This document shows positions 1-5,468 of a DNA stretch of 6,324 bases, piece after piece. The stretch lies in contig CALGGV010000225.1 of assembly GCA_937915725.1 (NCBI GenBank), positions 1 through 6,324 of the forward strand, written 5' to 3'. The translations under genes were made by a program, and so were the position numbers. How positions within the stretch are numbered: the stretch's first letter is position 1; each line of letters begins with the position of its first letter. The notes below the pieces were generated by a model that made no database searches, had not been told where the DNA came from, and was given only the letters and a program-made list of their open reading frames with translations. The DNA comes from an uncultured Selenomonadales bacterium. Its GTDB lineage: Bacteria > Bacillota > Negativicutes > Selenomonadales > Selenomonadaceae.

Positions 1-611
1 CTGCTGAATGTATCGAAATTTTAAAAGAGGCTGATGTTGTTGTTACTAATCCGCCTTTCAGCCTTTTTAGAGAATACGTCGCGCAGCTTATGCAATACAA
101 AAAAAAATTTGTCATTATTGGAAATGTGAACGCCATTACCTACAAAGAAATTTTCCCGCTGATTATGAAAAATAAAATGTTGCTTGGCTACAGTATTCAT
201 AGTGGCGACCGTGAATTTAGAGTACCGGAATATTATCCGTTAGAAGCTGCCGGTTGTCGAGTTGATGAAAATGGTATACGATATTTGAGAATAAAAGGCG
301 TCCGTTGGTATACGAATATACCGCTGAAAAAATTTCAAGAAGAAATAAATTTGGTACAGGAATATTCGCCTGAAAAATATCCCAAATATGACGGTTATGA
401 TATTATTAATGTTAATAAAACTGCTGATATACCCTGCGATTATTACGGCGTTATGGGCGTGCCTATCACTTTTCTTGATAAATACAATCCCGCGCAATTT
501 GAAATTTTAGGTATTGCAAATTCTGCACGCTGGATTGGATATGAGTGTTTCACAACAATTAATGACGAAAAAATATATAATCGGCTTTTAATACGGCGGC
601 GGCAGGAGTGA
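1..611 (+). CDS. EcoRI-family adenine-specific DNA methyltransferase, 5'-truncated by window edge
   Basis: This is the C-terminal part of a DNA adenine-N6 methyltransferase of the EcoRI methylase family, which transfers a methyl group from S-adenosylmethionine to adenine in a specific DNA site. The open frame runs back through the first ATG at 90 to the window edge (first whole codon at base 3), so 90 is an internal methionine. About 202 residues are visible, against roughly 326 in M.EcoRI. The catalytic motif IV reads EADVVVTNPPFS (about bases 30-65), the NPPF of amino-methyltransferases. Downstream, the segments SGDREFRVPEYYPLEA, KGVRWYTNI and DYYGVMGVPITFLDKYNP are characteristic of the EcoRI-type family. 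The N-terminal SAM-binding glycine motif should lie to the left of the window. The stop overlaps the Shine-Dalgarno site of the next gene, so it heads an operon with the toxin-antitoxin-like pair and the HNH nuclease. The family call is confident; the target site cannot be read from sequence. Confidence 0.92.
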   Translation, partial: AECIEILKEADVVVTNPPFSLFREYVAQLMQYKKKFVIIGNVNAITYKEIFPLIMKNKMLLGYSIHSGDREFRVPEYYPLEAAGCRVDENGIRYLRIKGVRWYTNIPLKKFQEEINLVQEYSPEKYPKYDGYDIINVNKTADIPCDYYGVMGVPITFLDKYNPAQFEILGIANSARWIGYECFTTINDEKIYNRLLIRRRQE

Positions 612-615
612 GTTT

Positions 616-924
616 ATGATAGAAATTGAAAAACTGCGCGAATATTTTTTGGCAGACAAAGTTTTTGTAACTGAACACGCGGCAGAAAGATTTCATCAGC
701 GCAATATAAAAATAAAAGATATTCGCAGTGCCGTAAATTGTGGCGAAATAATTGAACAATACCCGAAAGATTATCCTTATCCGAGCTGTTTAATTTTGGG
801 CAAAAATTGCGACGGGAAAAATTTGCACGTGGTTTTAAGTGATGAAGGGGATTCCAGCCGAATAATTACGGCGTATTTTCCGGACGCTGATAAGTGGAGT
901 GAAGATTTAAAAACGCGGAGGTAA
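616..924 (+). CDS. DUF4258 protein, putative toxin of a toxin-antitoxin pair
   Basis: This 102-residue protein matches the DUF4258 pattern. It has an N-terminal histidine and arginine cluster (HAAERFHQRNI, residues 21-31), a central YPKDYPYPS block (49-57), a strand containing HVV (71-73), and a C-terminal ITAYFPD (84-90). The fold is generally thought to resemble small RelE/BrnT-like ribonuclease toxins, but I know of no firmly established activity for the family. It starts 4 bases after the methyltransferase stop, with its GGAG Shine-Dalgarno at 605-608 overlapping the end of that gene. Its own stop lies 4 bases before a YgiT-type zinc-finger gene. The toxin-first order resembles mqsRA and brnTA and supports a toxin-antitoxin role by inference. 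The domain is clear; toxicity is not proven. There is no signal peptide or membrane segment. Confidence 0.85.
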   Translation: MIEIEKLREYFLADKVFVTEHAAERFHQRNIKIKDIRSAVNCGEIIEQYPKDYPYPSCLILGKNCDGKNLHVVLSDEGDSSRIITAYFPDADKWSEDLKTRR

Positions 925-928
925 AAAT

Positions 929-1159
929 ATGAATTGTTTAGTTTGCAAATCCGGCAAGATGATTGACAGTATAGAAACATATTTTGCCAAATTAAATGGC
1001 GGCTACGTCATTATTGAAAATGTTCCATGCAAAAAATGTGAGCAATGCGGCGAAATTTTGTTTTCGGCGTCCACGATTGAAAAAATTGAAGATTTACTTG
1101 AAATGTACAAAAAAGTTTACAGCAAAATTTTTATTATTGATTATCAAAAGGCGGCGTAA
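929..1159 (+). CDS. YgiT-type zinc-finger protein, putative MqsA-like antitoxin
   Basis: A 76-residue protein with the N-terminal zinc-binding module of the YgiT/MqsA family. It carries CLVC (Cys3, Cys6) and CEQCGE (Cys37, Cys40), a pattern that usually coordinates one zinc, plus an extra Cys34 just before the second pair. A charged helix follows (about residues 49-66, IEKIEDLLEMYKKVY) with a short hydrophobic tail. Full-length MqsA has a C-terminal HTH DNA-binding domain that is absent here, so autoregulation by this protein alone is doubtful. GGAGG at 917-921 sits inside the end of the DUF4258 gene with 7 bases to the ATG, so the two are tightly coupled. By family and arrangement it is the likely antitoxin partner of the DUF4258 protein; this pairing is inference. 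Confidence 0.85.
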   Translation: MNCLVCKSGKMIDSIETYFAKLNGGYVIIENVPCKKCEQCGEILFSASTIEKIEDLLEMYKKVYSKIFIIDYQKAA

Positions 1160-1173
1160 AGGCGGCGGACTTG

Positions 1174-1178
1174 AAAGG
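1174..1178 (+). promoter_or_regulatory. Ribosome binding site that sets the nuclease start
   Basis: AAAGG lies 9 bases before the ATG at 1188. The reading frame is open back to an ATG at 996, but that longer version would run through almost the whole zinc-finger gene in another frame and has an N-terminus rich in Lys and Arg with no family resemblance. This site and the onset of DUF262-like sequence soon after 1188 favour 1188. Confidence 0.6.
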
Positions 1179-1187
1179 CGAGCAAAA

Positions 1188-2282
1188 ATGAAATACGAAT
1201 TAAAAGAAATACCGATACGTGAAGTGATTGAAAATTACAAAGACAATTCAGAAGAAGGTTGCTTCGGTTACGGCGGCAAGTTGAACATTCGCCCGCCTTA
1301 CCAGCGAGAATTTATCTACACCGGCAAAAAGCGTGAGGCAGTAATTGACAGCGTAAAAAAAGGCTTGCCAATAAGCGTAATGTATTGGGTAAAAAAATCT
1401 GACGGCAATTTTGAAGTATTGGACGGGCAACAGCGCACAATTTCAATTTGTCAATATTGCAGCGGCGAATTTTCAATAGATCATATGGGCTTTAAAAATT
1501 TGACAGCCGCCGACAAGGAACAAATTTTGAATTACAAATTGGCGGTTTTCATTTGTGAAGGCACAGACAAAGAAACGCTGGAATGGTTCAAAGTGATAAA
1601 TACGCCCGGTACAGAATTAAACGCGCAGGAATTACGCAACGCAATTTTTTCCGGCACTTGGTTAAATGACGCAAAAAAATATTTCAGCAAAAAAAATTGT
1701 TCGGTAATTCAGTTGGGGTATAATCAATATTTGGACGGCTTGGCAATTCGTCAAGATTTTTTGGAAACTGCGCTAAAGTGGATTGCTGCGCGAGACGGTA
1801 TAAAAATTGAAGATTATATGGCAAAGAATCAGGACGCGCCGAATTGTAATGAACTTTGGCTGTACTTCAAAAAAGTTATGGATTGGGTCAAGGCAACTTT
1901 CATTGAACATCGCGTAATTATGAAAAAAGTTGAATGGGGCTTTTTATACAATAAGTACAGTGAAAAAAATTACGATACAAAAAAAATTGAGGCGGAAATT
2001 GTTGATATGCTTGAAGACGAAGATATAACAAGTTCGCGCGGGATTTATGAATATCTTTTTGACAGGGACGAACGGCACTTAAGCATCAGAAAATTTAGCG
2101 ACAAAATTAAGCGCGCGGTTTATGAACGACAAGGCAAATGTTGCGCAAAGTGCGGCAAACACTATCCGCTTGAAAAAATGCACGCCGACCATATCACGCC
2201 ATGGAGCAAAGGCGGTCACACAACTATTGATAATTGCCAAGTGCTCTGTGAAAATTGCAACCGAATAAAAAGCGATATTTGA
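1188..2282 (+). CDS. DUF262 (GmrSD/ParB-like) and HNH nuclease fusion
   Basis: A 364-residue two-domain protein. The N-terminal part (about 1-200) is a DUF262 domain: PYQR (37-40), LPI (60-62), the signature LDGQQR (78-83) and FKVINTPGTELNAQELRNA (134-152). DUF262 is a ParB/Srx-like nucleotide-binding module found in GmrSD and SspE, where NTP binding or hydrolysis controls nuclease action. The C-terminus (about 305-364) is a classical HNH endonuclease with a zinc knuckle: CAKCG (319-323), HADHITPWSKGG (332-343) with the catalytic His/Asp pair, Asn349, and LCENCN (353-358). Both sets of key residues look intact. It is the last gene of the operon, 28 bases after the zinc-finger gene and just before a terminator. 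A role as restriction effector paired with the EcoRI-type methyltransferase is likely but inferred. It could alternatively be a type IV enzyme acting on modified phage DNA. Confidence 0.9.
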   Translation: MKYELKEIPIREVIENYKDNSEEGCFGYGGKLNIRPPYQREFIYTGKKREAVIDSVKKGLPISVMYWVKKSDGNFEVLDGQQRTISICQYCSGEFSIDHMGFKNLTAADKEQILNYKLAVFICEGTDKETLEWFKVINTPGTELNAQELRNAIFSGTWLNDAKKYFSKKNCSVIQLGYNQYLDGLAIRQDFLETALKWIAARDGIKIEDYMAKNQDAPNCNELWLYFKKVMDWVKATFIEHRVIMKKVEWGFLYNKYSEKNYDTKKIEAEIVDMLEDEDITSSRGIYEYLFDRDERHLSIRKFSDKIKRAVYERQGKCCAKCGKHYPLEKMHADHITPWSKGGHTTIDNCQVLCENCNRIKSDI

Positions 2283-2292
2283 AAAAATTTTC

Positions 2293-2321
2293 GTGACAAT
2301 ATCGAAAGAAAAAGTTAAAAT
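2293..2321 (+). promoter_or_regulatory. Candidate sigma-70/SigA promoter for the CBS-ACT gene
   Basis: GTGACA (2293-2298, 5 of 6 to consensus) and TAAAAT (2316-2321, 5 of 6) are separated by exactly 17 bases. The predicted transcription start near 2328 would give a leader of about 42 bases. The -10 overlaps the left arm of the terminator hairpin at 2317-2352, so transcripts from this promoter would start in the loop and lack that arm. This is pattern recognition only. Confidence 0.5.
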
Positions 2322-2352
2322 CTTCCTAACAGAAACTCGGAAGATTTTTTTT
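2317..2352 (+). terminator. Intrinsic terminator of the methyltransferase-nuclease operon
   Basis: AAAATCTTCC (2317-2326) and GGAAGATTTT (2339-2348) form a perfect 10-bp stem around a 12-base loop, and the T run continues to 2352. It lies 34 bases past the nuclease stop and ends 4 bases before the Shine-Dalgarno site of the next gene. It should separate the defence operon from the CBS-ACT gene. Confidence 0.8.
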
Positions 2353-2369
2353 AATTGGAGGGATAAAAA

Positions 2370-3017
2370 ATGTTTGTAGCAGAAAGAATGACGCGGCACC
2401 CGGTTACAATGACTTCAAGTGCAACGGTTGCCGAAGTTGACAGAATGATGAAAAAGTACAAATTCCACAGAATGATAATTGTTGACGACGGAAAATTGGT
2501 AGGCTACTTAAGCGATAGGGACGTTATGCGTGTTGCGCCTTCGCCTGCAACTTCACTTTCAAAATTTGAAATTCGTGAACTTTTGGACAAATTAAGCGTC
2601 AAAGATATTATGCAACAAAAAGTTATCACGGTTAATGAAGATGCCACGATTGAAGAGGCAGCGTTGATAATGTATCAAAACAAAGTCGGCGGCTTGCCGG
2701 TAATTTCGCAAGTTGGAAAAGTTGTAGGGATTATCACGGCAACAGATATTTTAAAAACTTTTATTGAAGTAATGGGCTTGCCGGGCGGCGGCAAAATTCG
2801 TATGACATTGGAAGTTGAGGACAAAATAGGCGTTATGGCAGATATTACGAAAATTATTGCCGACAGAGGAATTAATATTGATAGTATGATTGTTTGCCAA
2901 ACTTACGAGCGCAAAAAAGAAATTGTTGTGCGCCTTGATGAGTGCGCCATTGACGAAATTAAAAGCAAATTGGAGGAGCGTGGTTACAAAGTTATTCACG
3001 TTGTAAAAATTGGCTGA
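2370..3017 (+). CDS. CBS-CBS-ACT domain protein (AcuB-like)
   Basis: A 215-residue cytoplasmic regulatory-type protein. A tandem CBS pair (Bateman module) occupies about residues 4-58 and 77-133. Each half shows the usual pattern: MTRHPVTMTSSATVAEV then VGYLSDRDVMR, and MQQKVITVNEDATIEEA then VGIITATDIL. An ACT domain follows (about 144-212), with the typical DKIGVMADITKIIADRGINIDSM core. CBS pairs usually bind adenine nucleotides or derivatives and ACT domains bind amino acids or similar small ligands. The architecture is the one often annotated as AcuB, but the ligand and target are unknown. GGAGGG (2357-2362) precedes the ATG by 7 bases. It is probably monocistronic, with a candidate promoter at 2293-2321. 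No catalytic domain is attached. Confidence 0.9.
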   Translation: MFVAERMTRHPVTMTSSATVAEVDRMMKKYKFHRMIIVDDGKLVGYLSDRDVMRVAPSPATSLSKFEIRELLDKLSVKDIMQQKVITVNEDATIEEAALIMYQNKVGGLPVISQVGKVVGIITATDILKTFIEVMGLPGGGKIRMTLEVEDKIGVMADITKIIADRGINIDSMIVCQTYERKKEIVVRLDECAIDEIKSKLEERGYKVIHVVKIG

Positions 3018-3109
3018 TTTGCGTTTAAATCGATTTTAAGGCGGCTAACTTTTTATTTTGGTATAAAGTATAGTAAAAAAGTTTGAAAGTGCATTCACGT
3101 TGAAATTAG

Positions 3110-3136
3110 AGCCCGTTTTGGGCTTAAAAAATTTTT
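3110..3136 (+). terminator. Weak terminator-like hairpin after the CBS-ACT gene
   Basis: AGCCC (3110-3114) and GGGCT (3120-3124) form a 5-bp GC-rich stem with a GTTTT loop. The T run (3132-3136) begins only after TAAAAAA, so it is not a textbook intrinsic terminator. It lies 93 bases past the CBS-ACT stop and just before the heptamer array. The rest of 3018-3143 is AT-rich and I see no convincing promoter; TATAGT at 3069-3074 could be a -10 but has a poor -35. Confidence 0.3.
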
Positions 3137-3143
3137 CCACTAA

Positions 3144-3227
3144 TCCTTAGTCCTTAATCCTTAATCCTTAGTCCTTAATCCTTAGTCCTTAGTCCTTAAT
3201 CCTTAATCCTTAGTCTTTAGTCCTTAA
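3144..3227 (+). repeat. Tandem heptamer array, 12 units of TCCTTAR
   Basis: Twelve contiguous 7-bp units fill exactly 84 bp. Eleven fit TCCTTAR perfectly and unit 11 (3214-3220) has a single C-to-T change (TCTTTAG). The last base varies in the order G A A G A G G A A G G A. The unit length is not a multiple of three and each unit contains TAA or TAG, so the array cannot encode protein in the forward direction. It ends 14 bases before the start codon of the HAD gene and 3 bases before its GGAGG site (3231-3235). It would therefore lie in the leader or promoter of that gene. A degenerate CCACTAA just upstream (3137-3143) may be a decayed unit. Confidence 0.97.
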
Positions 3228-3241
3228 AATGGAGGCGTTTT

Positions 3242-3958
3242 ATGATAAAGGCGGTAATTTTCGACATTGACGGCACAATTTATAGTTACGTTGAAAATGA
3301 CAAAATTGCAGTTGAAAGTTTATGCAAATTTGCGCAGGACGTTTTGAACGTCGAAGAAAAAGAATTTCGCGCAGTGTACAAAGAGGCGCGGCGAATTGTC
3401 AAAGAAGAACGCTTAACTGACGGCGGCGCACGTCACAGCAGGGTTTTATTTTTTCAAACTGCGCTTGAACTTTTGGGCAAAAATCCTTTCTGCCACATTT
3501 TGGAAATGTATGATATTTACTGGAATAATTTTTTGGCGAATATGAAACCGTTTGAAGGCGCGGCAGAATTTATAAAAAAATTGCACGACTCCGGAAAAAA
3601 AATTGCGCTGTGTACGGATATGACGGCGCACATTCAGTACCGAAAAATTAAACAACTCGGCTTGAATCATTTTATAGATTTTATGGTAACCAGTGAAGAA
3701 ACCGGCTTAGAAAAACCTGCGCGAGTAATGTTTGAACTTGCACTGAAAAAAATGAACGTAACGGCGGCTGAAACTGCATATTTCGGCGACAGCCCCGAGC
3801 GTGATATTGCGGGCGCGGCGAATGTTGGAATTACGCCTTTTTGGTACAACGGCGAAAAACTTTTTGAAAATAAAAATATTTCCTGTGTTGAAATTCATTC
3901 TTACAGCGAGGTTATTAATTCGGAAATTTTCTTTCAAAAATCTGGAGGTGAATTATAA
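3242..3958 (+). CDS. HAD-superfamily hydrolase, subfamily IA-like
   Basis: A 238-residue haloacid-dehalogenase-type hydrolase, most likely a phosphatase on a small soluble substrate. Motif I is DIDGT (8-12), with the nucleophile Asp8 and general acid/base Asp10. Motif II is the Thr of LCTDMT (Thr125). Motif III is the Lys of LEKPA (Lys158). Motif IV is GDSPERDIAGA (182-192), with Asp183 and Asp188 for magnesium. The stretch of about residues 15-100 is helical and fits a C1 cap. All catalytic positions are intact. GGAGG (3231-3235) is 6 bases from the ATG, and the TCCTTAR array stands directly before it. The stop overlaps the ubiX-like start by one base (TAATG), so the two are translationally coupled and probably work in the same pathway. 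The substrate cannot be deduced. Confidence 0.9.
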   Translation: MIKAVIFDIDGTIYSYVENDKIAVESLCKFAQDVLNVEEKEFRAVYKEARRIVKEERLTDGGARHSRVLFFQTALELLGKNPFCHILEMYDIYWNNFLANMKPFEGAAEFIKKLHDSGKKIALCTDMTAHIQYRKIKQLGLNHFIDFMVTSEETGLEKPARVMFELALKKMNVTAAETAYFGDSPERDIAGAANVGITPFWYNGEKLFENKNISCVEIHSYSEVINSEIFFQKSGGEL

Positions 3959-4521
3959 TGCGCGTAATAGTTGGAATAACGGGCGCAAGCGGAATTGTAA
4001 TAGCGGTTGAACTTTTGCAAAGATTGAGGCAAATTGAAGGCGTCGAAATTCATTTGATAATTACGGACGGCGGTGCGCTTACAATTCGTGATGAAACAAA
4101 TTTTGACGTTTATTCGATTAACAGATTGGCTGACGTTGTTTACAATGTTCACGAAATGGACGCGGCAATAGCAAGCGGTAGTTTTGTAACTGAAGGAATG
4201 GTAATAGTTCCTTGCACGATGAAAACGGTTGCGGGGATTGTCAGCGGCTACAGCGATAATTTACTTTTGCGGGCGGCTGATGTTTGCATTAAGGAGCGTC
4301 GCCCTTTGGTAATTGTGCCGCGTGAAATGCCTTTCAGCAGAATACACTTGCGCAATATGAAAGAACTTGCAGATATTGGCGTTATCGTAATGCCGCCGGT
4401 TATGACTTTTTACAATACAGATATGACTTTGCAAAGTCACATTAACCACGTTGTAAACAAAATTCTGATGCAGTTGAACTTACCAACAGAAATTGTCGAG
4501 TGGAGCGGCGGCAAGAAATAA
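3958..4521 (+). CDS. ubiX: UbiX-family flavin prenyltransferase
   Basis: A 187-residue flavoprotein of the UbiX/Pad1 family, the usual length. Members join a dimethylallyl group (classically from dimethylallyl monophosphate) to reduced FMN, making the prenylated FMN cofactor of UbiD-type decarboxylases. Visible signatures are GITGASG near the N-terminus (6-12, FMN-binding loop), SGSFVTEGMVIVPCTMKTVAGI (73-94), RAADVCIKERRPLVIVPRE (105-123), a histidine/asparagine block IHLRNM (129-134) and VMPPVMTFY (144-152). It aligns by eye with E. coli UbiX over its length; the Tyr in the GASGAIYG loop of the E. coli protein is replaced by Ile here. GGAGGTG (3944-3950) gives a good ribosome site. No UbiD gene is in the window, so the decarboxylase served must be elsewhere. 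Confidence 0.93.
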   Translation: MRVIVGITGASGIVIAVELLQRLRQIEGVEIHLIITDGGALTIRDETNFDVYSINRLADVVYNVHEMDAAIASGSFVTEGMVIVPCTMKTVAGIVSGYSDNLLLRAADVCIKERRPLVIVPREMPFSRIHLRNMKELADIGVIVMPPVMTFYNTDMTLQSHINHVVNKILMQLNLPTEIVEWSGGKK

Positions 4522-4550
4522 AAAAACTTATATAAAATTTTCGGCGGCAC

Positions 4551-4579
4551 TTCAAAAATTTTTTTGCAAGCGATATAAT
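4551..4579 (+). promoter_or_regulatory. Candidate promoter for the epimerase-like gene
   Basis: A perfect -10 hexamer TATAAT (4574-4579) is preceded, with a 17-base spacer, by TTCAAA (4551-4556, 4 of 6 to the -35 consensus). Transcription would start near 4586, giving a short leader with a strong AAGGAGGT site (4593-4600). It lies in the 87-bp gap after ubiX, so the next gene probably has its own transcript. I see no clear terminator for the HAD-ubiX pair in that gap. Confidence 0.6.
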
Positions 4580-4608
4580 ATTTCAAAATTTTAAGGAGGT
4601 TAGATTTT

Positions 4609-5376
4609 ATGCCAAGTATCAAAAAAGATTCTTTCGGTAAACTTTCAGACGGGCGCGAGGCTGCGCTTTACACTCTGCGCAACAGCAAAGGCAACGAATT
4701 GAAAGTTACAAATTACGGCGCAAGGATTGTTTCAATGCGCTTTCGCAACAAAGATTTTCAAAATAAGTTCGTGCTGAAAAGTTATCCCGATGTTGCAGGC
4801 TACGAAAAAGACGACGCGGCGGGCGTTGTTTACATTGACGACGCTAAAGACTTCGATAAAATTCTTTGGGACACCGAAGAAATTACCGAAGGCTTGAAAC
4901 TTACTGCCGCTGTTGACGAAAAGTCCGCCGAAATTGTTTACAGTCTTTCAAACGATAACGAAATTAGCATAACTTACAAGGCAAAGGGCGTTGAGGATAT
5001 TTCCACGCAGTTAATTTTTAGCGCGGATGTTTTGACTGATTCAAGATTTAATATTTACGACGAGGCAAAATCTCAAGGCAAAATCGCCGGTAAAAATGTT
5101 TACAGCATAATTGATAAACCGGCTGAAGTTTTAATGGAAGTTGGAATGTTTGGCTACGATCCCGGCTGCCCTATCGATTGGCTTAATTCCGGCTTGAAAA
5201 ACGCGGCTGATATTGTTTCAGAGGCGGCGAATATTGCAATAAATGTTTTTGCCACGCAGAATAATTTACACCTTGAAGAAGTTGACGGCGGCTTTGCAAT
5301 TAAAACCAGCGGCAGTAAATCTGCCGACGGCGAAATTAAATCTCAAACTGTTTACGTTTTGAAAAATTGGAACTAA
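4609..5376 (+). CDS. Divergent aldose-1-epimerase (galactose mutarotase)-like protein, probably non-catalytic
   Basis: A 255-residue soluble protein whose N-terminus is typical of the aldose 1-epimerase/GalM beta-sandwich: FGKLSDGREAALYTLRNSKG (9-28) then LKVTNYGARIVSMRF (31-45). The middle keeps the family rhythm (AEIVYSLSNDNEISITYKA, 107-125), followed by STQLIFSADVL where active enzymes have the conserved TNHSYFNL-type block with a catalytic histidine. The other usual histidine motif, LHGG in the first third, is also absent, as is the region normally between them. Active enzymes are about 330-350 residues, so this one is shortened by internal loss rather than truncation, and its frame is intact. 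AAGGAGGT 8 bases before the ATG suggests good expression. It is likely a sugar-binding or otherwise repurposed fold; the function is unknown and the family call is moderately sure. Confidence 0.7.
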   Translation: MPSIKKDSFGKLSDGREAALYTLRNSKGNELKVTNYGARIVSMRFRNKDFQNKFVLKSYPDVAGYEKDDAAGVVYIDDAKDFDKILWDTEEITEGLKLTAAVDEKSAEIVYSLSNDNEISITYKAKGVEDISTQLIFSADVLTDSRFNIYDEAKSQGKIAGKNVYSIIDKPAEVLMEVGMFGYDPGCPIDWLNSGLKNAADIVSEAANIAINVFATQNNLHLEEVDGGFAIKTSGSKSADGEIKSQTVYVLKNWN

Positions 5377-5409
5377 AAATTTTCCGCTGTAATTTTTTAA
5401 TCTGTAAAT

Positions 5410-5462
5410 AAAAAAAACTCCTGCTGTAACTTTTTCAGCTACAACAGGAGCAATTTTTTTTT
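5410..5462. terminator. Bidirectional terminator between convergent genes
   Basis: CTCCTG (5418-5423) pairs with CAGGAG (5445-5450). After one C/A mismatch (5424/5444), TGTA (5425-5428) pairs with TACA (5440-5443), giving a stem of about 11 positions. An A run (5410-5417) precedes the stem and a T run (5454-5462) follows it, so it can stop transcription from both sides. It serves the epimerase-like gene on + and sepF on -. Confidence 0.85.
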
Positions 5463-5468
5463 ATAGTA

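Noticed and set aside
996..1187. N-terminal extension of the nuclease reading frame by 64 codons
   Set aside because: It overlaps almost all of the zinc-finger gene in another frame, is rich in Lys and Arg without family similarity, and a plausible ribosome site precedes the ATG at 1188.
2079..2399. 106-codon minus-strand reading frame over the nuclease end
   Set aside because: It is antisense to the conserved HNH domain and the terminator and has no recognisable protein features; it is a shadow frame.
3027..3036. Palindrome AAATCGATTT after the CBS-ACT gene
   Set aside because: A single 10-bp AT-rich palindrome is expected by chance in such DNA and nothing else marks it as an operator.
3144..3227. 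CRISPR-like array
   Set aside because: The units are only 7 bp and contiguous, with no spacers; this is a simple tandem repeat.
3707..4010. Minus and plus frames overlapping the HAD-ubiX junction
   Set aside because: They overlap strongly conserved HAD motif IV and UbiX GITGASG coding in other frames and show no domain signature.
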